This document shows positions 26,333 to 34,129 of a stretch of DNA of 64,000 bases, one piece after another. Source of the stretch: Lactiplantibacillus modestisalitolerans (lineage in GTDB: Bacteria; Bacillota; Bacilli; Lactobacillales; Lactobacillaceae); contig NZ_BJEA01000007.1 of assembly GCF_005405425.1 (NCBI RefSeq), forward strand, positions 62,001-126,000. The letters are read 5' to 3'. The notes beneath the pieces were generated by a model that saw nothing but the letters and a program-made list of their open reading frames with translations, did not search any database and was not told the origin of the DNA. How positions within the stretch are numbered: position 1 is the stretch's first letter; each line of letters begins with the position of its first letter. Both the position numbers and the translations under genes were made by a program.

Positions 26333-27178
26333 TTATTTACCAACCGTTTTATTTAACAATTTAGCAAAAGACAGCACGTCATTTACAGCTGCCCCTAACT
26401 TAAATTGCTGATCAGAACTTAACTGATTATAATCCGTATCATAATCACTAATATTGTTGTTCATTTCTACTAATTCATTACTTGCTGTACTAGTATTTTT
26501 TTCTAACATTTTTATTTCATTAATTGTTCCTTGCAGGATTTTTATTTGGGCTTGTATCTTTTCTGTAGCTTCATTAGCCTGATGTGCAATTTTTTTATTT
26601 TTACCATTAGCTATTAATCCGCCAGCACCAAGGCCAATTCCCGCCAGCGTCCAACCAACAGGACCCGCTAAGGCCAAGAAACCGCTTCCGGCGGCCATAC
26701 CACCGCCACCTGCAGCTGCCGCACCACCGCCTAGCCACGCCAAGGCAGCATTAGTGGCTGCAGCACCACTTAGTGCAGAAATAGCTGTTCCAGTAGAAGC
26801 AGTCCCAAACGTCGTTGCAATAGCCATAGCAGCGCTAGGTCCCAAAGCAGCCACCCCCGCACCTGCAACAACGGTAGCTCCAGCTGTTGTACCTGCTTTA
26901 ACATTTTTTTGCTCGTTAGCCACTCGCGCCTCCTGCACCAGTCCGTCATATCGCTCATATGTAACTTTCACTTGCTTTAGAGTTAATTTCAACTTTTCAG
27001 GTTTATTTCTAAACGCATTTATTCGAACCCACATTTCTTCAATACGTTCTTTCAAAATCTCACGTGTCTTAAAAAGGCTGGTAGATGCATGTACTGCCTG
27101 CGTTGAAGTTTTCTTAAACTGCTCATTTTTTCTATTCATTCTGGCAATTGCTTCTTTTTTTGCACCACTATTAAACAT
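26333..27178 (-). CDS. Glycine-rich membrane-inserting protein of unknown function
   Basis: 281 residues. N-terminal 105 residues are basic and helical (coiled-coil like). Then a long stretch (about 95-198) of Ala/Gly-rich hydrophobic segments with glycine-zipper spacing (AGAGVAALGPSAAMAIATTFG, AWLGGGAAAAGGGGMAAGSG, GPVGWTLAGIGLGAGGLIANG). The C-terminal 80 are polar and helical with many Asn and Gln. Such a layout is seen in pore- or channel-like effectors. It lies 18 bp after the 461-residue gene with low GC content, next to CRISPR. I do not recognise the family. Confidence 0.7.
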   Translation of the reverse strand: MFNSGAKKEAIARMNRKNEQFKKTSTQAVHASTSLFKTREILKERIEEMWVRINAFRNKPEKLKLTLKQVKVTYERYDGLVQEARVANEQKNVKAGTTAGATVVAGAGVAALGPSAAMAIATTFGTASTGTAISALSGAAATNAALAWLGGGAAAAGGGGMAAGSGFLALAGPVGWTLAGIGLGAGGLIANGKNKKIAHQANEATEKIQAQIKILQGTINEIKMLEKNTSTASNELVEMNNNISDYDTDYNQLSSDQQFKLGAAVNDVLSFAKLLNKTVGK

Positions 27179-27196
27179 ATTTACATTACCTCACTT

Positions 27197-28582
27197 TTAA
27201 TTGTTAAAAAAGTTGTCTATATCTTTTTTATTTTTTAAGCTATTATGAACATTATTTAATTGAGCAAATTGAATGCTGTAAGAAAATAGCTCATCTCCGA
27301 CTTGATCAAAATTTGTTGCTAATGCTTCTAATTCTCCGTAACGCCGATATTCCTTTTGCATCGATAAAAGAATCTGTTCATACTTATTGTTAATACTTTT
27401 AATTTTATTTTGAAACATCTGTTCAACATCTTCGGTGCTGTACTTAAAATTAAATTGTATAGCGTCCCACGATTCGCTAATACCTTTCACTTCTAACATA
27501 AACTCATCAGAAGCAAACATACGCTTAATTGCTGCAACTAAGCCACCCCAATCTAGTTCTCTAAGTGCCGAAACAACATGACCTGTACTTGCCTTAATAG
27601 CTGCAACAATTAAATCTTCTGAAGCAGAGACAGCATTTGCAATCGCAATAACCTTTTTACATTTTGCATCAATAAATTCAATATCTTTATCAGTATCACG
27701 ATAAATTAAAAATTTATACAAAATACTTGAAATCACATTAATCAACTCTGCCAAACCATATTGGGCAAATAAATCTGCAAACCAAACAAAATCAAAATGA
27801 TTAGATATCAGCCACTTATCAATATCCCGGCTGTTCACCGATCCAATACTAGGCAACATCGACATTCCAGGAATCGTAAGCCCTTGCTTTGTATTTATAT
27901 CCGATGCTAGATGCAGCAAATGTTTAATAATTGCTGCAGCTAATATTGTCTTATCTTTCTTAATTACTGCAATAGAATTATAAACAGCCTGCGAAAAACT
28001 ACTTGGCCGACTAATTTCGTAACCAGTAGCGGGGTTATGAGTATTGAATGGCGAAGTATACGACGTCCCCATCTTCAACGATGTATTGTAGGTGATTGTA
28101 TTACTAAGAAGGTTGATTGGCCCAACAACAAGCCCTATTAATGGATCATGTGCCAATGTCGTATATCGATGGTTCATTCCACTAACCCCTGTTTTCTCCC
28201 AATATGCTGACGATCGTCTGATAGCGTCATATGAAGTCGGACCTAGTACCCATAAAGGAAGTTGCTTATTGACAGATATATTTTCTAAAAAAGAATTATT
28301 TCCCCACATCGTTACACTTTTATGAGTTAATGGGTCGCCTCCATTAATCGTTTTTTCTATCTTTTCATTATGTTTAATTTTTTTTGCAGCTTCTTGATCC
28401 GTATCTCGTGCTCGATTAAGGATTTTAGATTTATTAATATATTGTCGGGCCACCTGAAGACCAGCAATTAATAAAATAAAAATATAATCATTTTTATTTA
28501 ACTCCATGGATTGAGATTCATTGATTCCCTTTACCATATGCTGCACCTGATTTTCATATGGTACTGTAATTTTACGTTCCAT
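27197..28582 (-). CDS. 461-residue protein of unknown function, partner of the glycine-rich protein
   Basis: A helical N-terminus with one hydrophobic segment (YIFILLIAGLQVARQYI, about 32-48) is followed by a conserved-looking core: RYTTLAHDPLIGLVVGPINLLSNTIT (about 138-163) and AAIIKHLLHLASDINTKQGLTIPGMSML (about 220-246), rich in His/Asp. The C-terminal third is charged and coiled-coil like. No nuclease, ATPase or protease motif is seen. GGGTGGGG precedes the ATG. AT content is well above that of the neighbours, which suggests recent transfer. A toxin-immunity or abortive-infection pair is a guess based on form and place. Confidence 0.7.
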   Translation of the reverse strand: MERKITVPYENQVQHMVKGINESQSMELNKNDYIFILLIAGLQVARQYINKSKILNRARDTDQEAAKKIKHNEKIEKTINGGDPLTHKSVTMWGNNSFLENISVNKQLPLWVLGPTSYDAIRRSSAYWEKTGVSGMNHRYTTLAHDPLIGLVVGPINLLSNTITYNTSLKMGTSYTSPFNTHNPATGYEISRPSSFSQAVYNSIAVIKKDKTILAAAIIKHLLHLASDINTKQGLTIPGMSMLPSIGSVNSRDIDKWLISNHFDFVWFADLFAQYGLAELINVISSILYKFLIYRDTDKDIEFIDAKCKKVIAIANAVSASEDLIVAAIKASTGHVVSALRELDWGGLVAAIKRMFASDEFMLEVKGISESWDAIQFNFKYSTEDVEQMFQNKIKSINNKYEQILLSMQKEYRRYGELEALATNFDQVGDELFSYSIQFAQLNNVHNSLKNKKDIDNFFNN

Positions 28583-29039
28583 TTATCCCCACCCCAAACA
28601 CTCATTTCATGTGCTTTGTATACTGCACTAATTAATTAAAATAACTATGCCTAATTTCCAGTTTAATCATTATACGAACTCAACAAACTATTTATATCAG
28701 AAGCTACGAAAGCGCTATCTAATAATTAAATTATATCCCAAATATAATACAGTGTCTCAAAATTCATTACCCTTAACCCACATTTTTCATTTTCAAACAT
28801 ACATGACGCTTATTTCCGGTGTAATCAATGAAATTTATGGCGATTGACACTAAATCTCAAACAAAAAATATAGCATTCATATCTTATAAGGATATAAAGC
28901 AGTATGTATATCCTTGTATGTATCTAACTGATAAACATCAAGGTGTAAATCCTATCCAATCACTACATCTTCTATTCCTATCCAATTCAAAAAGGCATCA
29001 AGAATTCAAATCAAATTCCTGACACCCTCTCGTTCACTA
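28583..29039. other. AT-rich intergenic region, no gene supported
   Basis: Two short plus-strand frames (from 28647 and 28828) lack ribosome sites and recognisable content. The region holds the promoter of the two-gene module and perhaps the right end of the transferred segment, since GC content returns to normal at 29040. Confidence 0.5.
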
Positions 29040-29663
29040 TTATTTATAATTTTCTTCCAACCACGTCGCAACCATCCGCGGCATCCGCTTCATCTCCGCG
29101 TCCGTCACCGCCAAGCCCTTACCAATCTTAGCGTTACGCGCATTTTGGCGAATTACTGGTATGCTCAATCCTAAACCGCTACTGCCACTAGTCGTGAACG
29201 GATAAATCGTTTTCCCTTTAAAGTCCGGGTAATGTTCCAAAAAGGTATTAATCGCCATCGGGTTCTTATCCCACCAAATGGGATATCCCAGAAAAATCGT
29301 CTGGTAGCGTGCTAATTTTGGCAACTGGCCCTTTAACCGGGGACGTGCGTCGGCATCTTGCTCCGACTGCGCTACGTCCAGCATTTTTTGATAGCTTTGG
29401 GGATACGTTTTCTGTGTTTTAAGCTGGTATAAGTCCCCGCCGACGTGGCGGTGCAGTTCTTCAGCCACTTGCTTGGTGTGGCCCGTCCGCGACATGTACA
29501 CGACTAAAATGCGCCCAGACGCTTTTCGCTTACGGCTAATTGACGTGACCGTTCGCGAATTGGCCGGTTCCTTGGGTTCAGGTTGCCGCATCGTCAGTAA
29601 GGCCACCACAAACGCAACCAGTAGGAAGCCTAACCCAACTAAAAGTATGCCCAACTTCTTCAT
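29040..29663 (-). CDS. Membrane-anchored flavodoxin-like protein
   Basis: 207 residues. One N-terminal membrane helix (LGILLVGLGFLLVAFVVALLT) is followed by a basic linker and a flavodoxin fold. FMN phosphate loop VVYMSRTGHTKQ (about 55-66), FLGYPIWWDKNP (about 124-135) and TTSGSSGLG (about 157). It probably binds FMN and moves electrons at the membrane. Whether the domain faces inside or outside is unclear. GGAGTGGGG precedes the ATG. Confidence 0.82.
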   Translation of the reverse strand: MKKLGILLVGLGFLLVAFVVALLTMRQPEPKEPANSRTVTSISRKRKASGRILVVYMSRTGHTKQVAEELHRHVGGDLYQLKTQKTYPQSYQKMLDVAQSEQDADARPRLKGQLPKLARYQTIFLGYPIWWDKNPMAINTFLEHYPDFKGKTIYPFTTSGSSGLGLSIPVIRQNARNAKIGKGLAVTDAEMKRMPRMVATWLEENYK

Positions 29664-29693
29664 TGCCCCACTCCAATCCTAATTATCAGTAAA

Positions 29694-30032
29694 TTACCAT
29701 GGCTGGTTCGTTGGTCCCACCGTAAATTCACTTACATTCGTATCTTCTGGTTGATCAATCGCGAACGCGACCACGTTCGCCACCCGACTTGGACTAATTT
29801 GATAATGTTCATAAGTCGATTGCATAGCTTGCGCTGCTTCGGGATCCGTAATCGTGCTCAGTAACTCGGTGCGAATTGCCGCTGGATAAATCGTCGCGGT
29901 TCGAATATTGCTACCTTCTTGGGCGGATTCCATCCGCAATACTTCCATCAAATCGCGCACCACGTGCTTAGTTGCCCCGTAAGCGCTGGCAAGACCGCTG
30001 GGCGCAGTCAGATACCGGACGCCATTGAGCGC
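29694..30032 (-). pseudogene. Truncated short-chain dehydrogenase/reductase
   Basis: Only the C-terminal half (about 112 residues) remains. It has the active site SAYGATKHVVRDLMEVLRMESA, IRTATIYPAAIRTELLST and the end PEDTNVSEFTVGPTNQPW. The Rossmann motif GxxxGxG and the middle strands are missing. The frame upstream of about 30032 runs into the intergenic terminator cassette, so the apparent first 20 residues are not SDR sequence. It probably does not make a working enzyme. Confidence 0.85.
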
Positions 30033-30033
30033 A

Positions 30034-30122
30034 AAAAAAAGGCTGTGACCTAAGTCACAGTCTCTTGTGGGTTGCCTCATGTTAATAGCCAAAAGTCAGC
30101 CGGCTTTTGGAACACTCTCTTT
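30034..30122 (-). terminator. ABC operon terminator, recurring intergenic element (copy B)
   Basis: On minus: GAGTGTTCCAAAAG, CCGGCTGACTTTTGG, CTATTAACATGAGG, then the hairpin GACTGTGAC ttag GTCACAGCC with eight T and GCGC. Same parts and order as copy A at 2256-2345. It abuts the breakpoint of the truncated SDR gene. Confidence 0.8.
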
Positions 30123-30134
30123 TAATCGCACCCT

Positions 30135-30863
30135 TTAACTAGTTTTGGCCATGCCCCGTTTACCAAACAGCCGTAACCGCACCCCGACCAAAAACGGGAC
30201 TAACGTTACCAGCACGGCTAAGCTGAATTTCCACAGGATCCCATCCGTCGCCTGATTCGTTAGCCATTGATGAAAGAACTGATAAAAATAATAAGGTGGT
30301 AGCAGTTCCTGAATCTTCGTAATACCCACCGTAAACGCCCCCGCTGAAAACAACGAAAATGGCACGATCATTAATCCAAACAAGAACATCAACGGGGTCG
30401 AGCCCACGTCCACCGTGGTTGGACTGAAACTAATCCCAAACCAGAAGCCAATTACGCTGAAATATAACCCCAAGGCGGATAGCCATAGTAGCGCACACCA
30501 GTAACTCAAATTAATTGGGAGCGTCTGAAGCGCAATTCCCAATACCGTAATTGCCATAATAATTAGTAAATTTAAGCAAGCTTGAATAATCAGCTGGCTC
30601 AACATGTAGCGCCAGATTGAATAGTGTGATAACCGCGCCTGTGCAAGGTAAAACTGGCGGCCGGCCGAAATCCGTTTACTAAACGTCACGATTGAATTCC
30701 CAATAATCCCCATCAAACTGGCAATCAAAAACGCAATCAGTGGGTCCATCAAGTTCGGATTGACCACACTCGGTAATACGTACCAAGCTGCTGGAAAGAT
30801 AATCGTGAAAAAGAAGAACCGTTTATTGCGTAAAACTTGTTTTAGTTGAATCCACGTAATCAT
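30135..30863 (-). CDS. ABC transporter permease (ABC-2 type)
   Basis: 242 residues with about six membrane segments. MITWIQLKQVLRNKRFFFFTIIFPAAWYVLPS is the usual start of ABC-2 exporters. I choose ATG 30863, because it overlaps the TGA of the ATPase gene (ATGA). The longer frame lacks a ribosome site. It forms an exporter with the ATPase encoded just upstream. The cargo is unknown; drugs, peptides or lipids are usual for this class. Confidence 0.85.
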   Translation of the reverse strand: MITWIQLKQVLRNKRFFFFTIIFPAAWYVLPSVVNPNLMDPLIAFLIASLMGIIGNSIVTFSKRISAGRQFYLAQARLSHYSIWRYMLSQLIIQACLNLLIIMAITVLGIALQTLPINLSYWCALLWLSALGLYFSVIGFWFGISFSPTTVDVGSTPLMFLFGLMIVPFSLFSAGAFTVGITKIQELLPPYYFYQFFHQWLTNQATDGILWKFSLAVLVTLVPFLVGVRLRLFGKRGMAKTS

Positions 30864-31762
30864 TTTACTGCCACCCCTTCTAATTGATCCTGTCGGTACC
30901 ACTGCTCAATCGTTTGATTGTTAGCATGAATCGTCTTCACCAGAGCATCGCGCGCAATTTGCCCGTCCCGCAAAAGGAGCACCCGCGTAAAGAACTTATC
31001 AATTTGATTAAAATCGTGGGTAACCACCAGGGTCGCCCCGTGCATTTGCTCGAGCAAGCGCCAAAATAAGTCGATTGATTCCAAGTCCATGCCCACCGTG
31101 GGTTCATCTAAAATCAAGAGCTTTGACGGCCGTAAAACGCTCAATAATAGCGCTAAACGCCGTTTTTGTCCGCCCGACAAACTGGCAACGTACGCCTGCC
31201 GGCAATCAAATAGCCGAAACCGTTTGAGAAGTGCTTCCCACCTTTTTGAAAGGTCAACCCGCTTCATAGCGGCGGCTAAGCGAACTTGCTCAACGACTTT
31301 TAAGGTTGGAATCAAGACGTTTTCTTGAGCCATCACGTCCAAATCATCACGGTGGGAAAAGTTCGCGTGAACCGCCCCCGTATCGGCAATTATTTCCCCG
31401 GAAATAATCTTTACTAACGTTGATTTACCGGCGCCGTTACTTCCCAGGAGTGCAATCCGGTCATTACGATGAATAGCTAAATCAATCCCCGTCAGCACGG
31501 GCTGGTCGAACCGCTTGCAGACTTGTTGCAACTTTAAAATCACTTCTTGCTGGTCAGCCACCCCCAAAAGTAGCTGATCAAGCGTAATCCCCAGTAATTG
31601 AGTCAGCAAAATCACCTTATCTAAGCTAGGTTCCGATAACCCGCCCTCCCATTTGGAGAGTGCCTGGCGTGAAACGTAGAGCTTAGCGGCCAGTTCGGCC
31701 TGTGATAACTGATGTTCCGTTCGAAACTTCTGTAACTGCTGTGGCAATGAATTATTCCCCAT
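30860..31762 (-). CDS. XRE-type HTH domain fused to an ABC ATPase
   Basis: 300 residues. Residues about 8-62 are an XRE HTH (FRTEHQLSQAELAAKLYVSRQALSKWEGG, LDKVILLTQLLGITLDQLL). An ABC ATPase follows from about 75: Walker A LLGSNGAGKST, signature LSGGQKRRLAL, Walker B LLILDEPT, H-loop VVTHD. One protein thus combines DNA binding with an exporter motor, so it may sense transport activity and control its own operon. Overlaps the permease gene by 4 bp. Confidence 0.9.
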   Translation of the reverse strand: MGNNSLPQQLQKFRTEHQLSQAELAAKLYVSRQALSKWEGGLSEPSLDKVILLTQLLGITLDQLLLGVADQQEVILKLQQVCKRFDQPVLTGIDLAIHRNDRIALLGSNGAGKSTLVKIISGEIIADTGAVHANFSHRDDLDVMAQENVLIPTLKVVEQVRLAAAMKRVDLSKRWEALLKRFRLFDCRQAYVASLSGGQKRRLALLLSVLRPSKLLILDEPTVGMDLESIDLFWRLLEQMHGATLVVTHDFNQIDKFFTRVLLLRDGQIARDALVKTIHANNQTIEQWYRQDQLEGVAVK

Positions 31763-31907
31763 CAATAACCATACCTTTCTTTGGATGCTTTAAAACTACC
31801 AACAACGATGGCAAAACACAAGCCTTCCCGAGATACCGGTGGTTGCGGACCTTGCTACTTTTAGTTGCGCCCAGGTTTACAACCATTCTGTTGCCAGCAA
31901 TGTCCAC

Positions 31908-32076
31908 TTATCCACCTAACTCGTACCAGTAATAACTTATCCACAGTTAACACGACTTTCCCTAAAATAATTACGCTTAACTTACCGAAAGCCGCTAAAC
32001 TCCCAAAAGTGACTTGTTTTCTGTGGACAACTAGCAGGCGCAACCTAATTTGCTCCGTTCTATCCACTTATCAACA
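31908..32076. promoter_or_regulatory. Cluster of DnaA boxes
   Basis: Four sites in 170 bases: TTATCCACC (31908), TTATCCACA (31937, perfect), TGTGGACAA (32022, reverse), TTATCAACA (32068), with TCCACTTAT repeated around them. The region lies upstream of the XRE-ABC gene and downstream of the zinc-ribbon gene. dnaA, dnaN and recF are not nearby, so it is not the origin as usually arranged; a DnaA-titration or DnaA-responsive site is possible. Confidence 0.55.
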
Positions 32077-32084
32077 GTCAACAC

Positions 32085-32122
32085 AAAACCGCCAATCAAC
32101 TTCTACGCTGATTGGCGGTTTT
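32085..32122 (-). terminator. Terminator of the zinc-ribbon gene
   Basis: 14-bp perfect stem AAAACCGCCAATCA (32085-32098) / TGATTGGCGGTTTT (32109-32122), 10-base loop, with T at the stem end on both strands. Confidence 0.85.
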
Positions 32123-32147
32123 GTCCCCTATTCGCTTGTTACACCCG

Positions 32148-33164
32148 TTATTGTATCAAATTCAATTCAATTGGGTCCCCGTCCCCCGACGGCCAAACCC
32201 AGTACTCACTATGGGCATCCCCCGAGCGGACGTCCAAATTATACTTACCCGGGAAGAAGCCGCTAGCTAGTTCCTGCTTCGTAAGTCGCTTGTTGTCGGC
32301 ATCCTCCAGCTTAACCGAAGCCGCCCCGTCGTTACCCGTAAAATCGTTAATTTCAATCGGTGAACGGCGGGTCGTTAAGTAGTAACTGGTGAATACGCCC
32401 AACACTTTTTTACTCTCAACGTTGAAGTCGTACTTCGCCTTCGTGCCCGCGACCCGCTGGCCGTCTACAATGATCCGGCCAACTTCACTGAGCGAATCAC
32501 GTGAGTGGTTGTGGATATCTTTAACCACGCTCTTAGCACCGATGTCACTGTACGCCATGTCCTGTTCCGCGTCGGAAAATTGCTTCAAGAACAAGTCGCC
32601 GTCTTCTTTTTGAACGGCCTTCGTAACGTTAGCCGCGAGTTGGTCTTGCGACACGATCAAGCGGTTCTTAACGAACCAGCCACCCACTAACACGGCTAAA
32701 ACCACTAAAATCACGGGCAGCGTAAGCGTATTATGCCCCTTGGAAGCCGGTTGCGCAGGAATGCGCGGGGTCGGTTGGCCCTGCGGCTGCTGCCCCGCAA
32801 CGTGGGTCGCAGTTGGCTGAACCGCCCCATTAACTGTCGTTTGGTTCGAAGCCGCGGCCTGACTTTGAGCATTCCCCGCCACTGATTGGTTAGTCGTGGT
32901 GCCACTACTTGGTATCGCCGGACCATTTGACGTTGAATGATGACTTGGCGCGGTTTGATGATCTGCCGGCACATCCTTATTAGCCGCTGACTCGTCATTG
33001 GTCGTCACATCACTATGCAGCGTGGCCCGCGTTACGGCCGTGCTTCCCGCATCCGCGTCGCCCGTCGGCACCTGACTCGTCGGCGTTGCCACCGCTTGTC
33101 CACAGTTGGGGCAAAACTTCGCGCCCGCCTTCAATACTTGTCCACAATTAGTACAATGCTTCAT
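32148..33164 (-). CDS. Zinc-ribbon membrane protein, TcaA-like
   Basis: 338 residues. N-terminal zinc ribbon with two CxxC pairs (HCTNCGQVLKAGAKFCPNCGQ). A long Ser/Thr/Gln-rich linker (about 25-148), one membrane helix (LTLPVILVVLAVLVGGWFV, about 149-167) and an extracellular domain follow (about 175-338; NHSRDSLSEVGRI, TSYYLTTRRSPIEI, GKYNLDVRSG). The order matches TcaA/YvbJ-type proteins tied to cell-wall stress in Gram-positives. The exact function here is not shown. Confidence 0.78.
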   Translation of the reverse strand: MKHCTNCGQVLKAGAKFCPNCGQAVATPTSQVPTGDADAGSTAVTRATLHSDVTTNDESAANKDVPADHQTAPSHHSTSNGPAIPSSGTTTNQSVAGNAQSQAAASNQTTVNGAVQPTATHVAGQQPQGQPTPRIPAQPASKGHNTLTLPVILVVLAVLVGGWFVKNRLIVSQDQLAANVTKAVQKEDGDLFLKQFSDAEQDMAYSDIGAKSVVKDIHNHSRDSLSEVGRIIVDGQRVAGTKAKYDFNVESKKVLGVFTSYYLTTRRSPIEINDFTGNDGAASVKLEDADNKRLTKQELASGFFPGKYNLDVRSGDAHSEYWVWPSGDGDPIELNLIQ

Positions 33165-33233
33165 ATCCTGCGTCCCCCTTTAATTTAATCTGGATTAGTT
33201 GAGGATTGCGTCTACGCGCAACTTATCCCCAAA

Positions 33234-33620
33234 TTATTCAAAATCCTGTGAATTCAACGTCACTTGGTTATCCACGTGGTAACCGTTGGCGATAAGCTGG
33301 TGCTCGAACCAGGTATCAAACATCAAGCCGTACCAAATCGGGGCCACAATAGCGAAAAGGACCCCCACGGTTCCCCCAAGAATAATCGCGACCACGATTT
33401 CAGCAATCCACATCACCAAAGCAATTATCAACGTCTTTTTCATAAACCCCCGCGTCTTATATCGCTGTGTTGCCAGCACGTAAATCCAGTTGAACAGAAA
33501 GGCCATCCAATTAAACGATCCCTTGACCTGCTTGGCCACTAGCTGGCCATTAACTTCCTTAACCAACGTTTCATCCTGCTTAACGCGGTTATTAAAATCG
33601 AACCAATCCGAAGTATCCAT
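33234..33620 (-). CDS. DUF2628-like small membrane protein (copy 2)
   Basis: 128 residues, paralog of the protein at 1431-1814 (shared DWFDFNNRVKQDETLVK, then SFNWMAFLFNWIYVLATQRYKTRGF, WYGLMFDTWFEHQLIANGYH). I start at ATG 33620: GGAGG lies nine bases before it, while the earlier GTG is too close. About three membrane segments. It is linked to a Mor-like gene as at the first locus, with 19 bp between. Confidence 0.75.
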   Translation of the reverse strand: MDTSDWFDFNNRVKQDETLVKEVNGQLVAKQVKGSFNWMAFLFNWIYVLATQRYKTRGFMKKTLIIALVMWIAEIVVAIILGGTVGVLFAIVAPIWYGLMFDTWFEHQLIANGYHVDNQVTLNSQDFE

Positions 33621-33639
33621 GTGCACATTCCTCCAAAAA

Positions 33640-33897
33640 TTATTGCTGATTCTTAATCACTTTGATAACCCAGCGCTGTGAGTAACCATATTTATTCGCT
33701 AAGTTATAGCTATTGTGCCCGTCGTACTGCTTGAGCACGTGCTGTGCGGCTAAGTTGCGGTCGTACAGGTGAATTGGGATGGTTAGTTGCATGCCCTTAT
33801 ACTGATCAAAAATTTTCAGCATACTTTCCACCCCAATTAACTCACTAATACCGCGATAAAACGGATGCAACGCCGCAACATCAATCTGTTCTTTCAT
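33640..33897 (-). CDS. Mor-type helix-turn-helix protein (copy 2)
   Basis: 85 residues, very close to the protein at 1832-2101 (IDVAALHPFYRGISELIGVESML..., NGHNSYxLAxxYGYSQRW in both up to one G/D change). The start at ATG 33897 sits nine bases after GGGG and lines up with the start of copy 1; an ATG two codons earlier is possible. Probable DNA-binding protein for its own gene pair. Confidence 0.7.
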   Translation of the reverse strand: MKEQIDVAALHPFYRGISELIGVESMLKIFDQYKGMQLTIPIHLYDRNLAAQHVLKQYDGHNSYNLANKYGYSQRWVIKVIKNQQ

Positions 33898-34079
33898 CTT
33901 CATTTACCCCTTTCATCACACCCCTAATTAAAAATTAATTGAAACGCAACCCCGTCATATCGTTACTAATTATAATTAATTCGTTTATATTGCCACAGTC
34001 ACATTCAACAGCACACTTTACAGGTTATTGCGCCTGCTATTTAGCACGCAAAAATTCTCATACGGGTATTTAAAGGCGC

Positions 34080-34108
34080 AAAAAAGGCTGTGACTTTCGC
34101 CACAGCCT
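34080..34108 (-). terminator. Terminator of the GH3 gene, same hairpin family (copy C)
   Basis: GGCTGTGGC gaaa GTCACAGCC followed by six T and GCGCC on minus. It has the same hairpin and tail as copies A and B but lacks their CAAAAG palindrome and ATTAACATGAGG part. Confidence 0.8.
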
Positions 34109-34129
34109 GACCTATCTAATTCACATTTA

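Noticed and set aside
28647-29022. Two short plus-strand frames in the AT-rich gap
   Set aside because: No ribosome sites, no motif, composition of non-coding AT-rich DNA.
31908-32076. Chromosomal origin of replication
   Set aside because: DnaA boxes are present, but dnaA, dnaN, recF and gyr genes are absent and there is no clear AT-rich unwinding region beside them.
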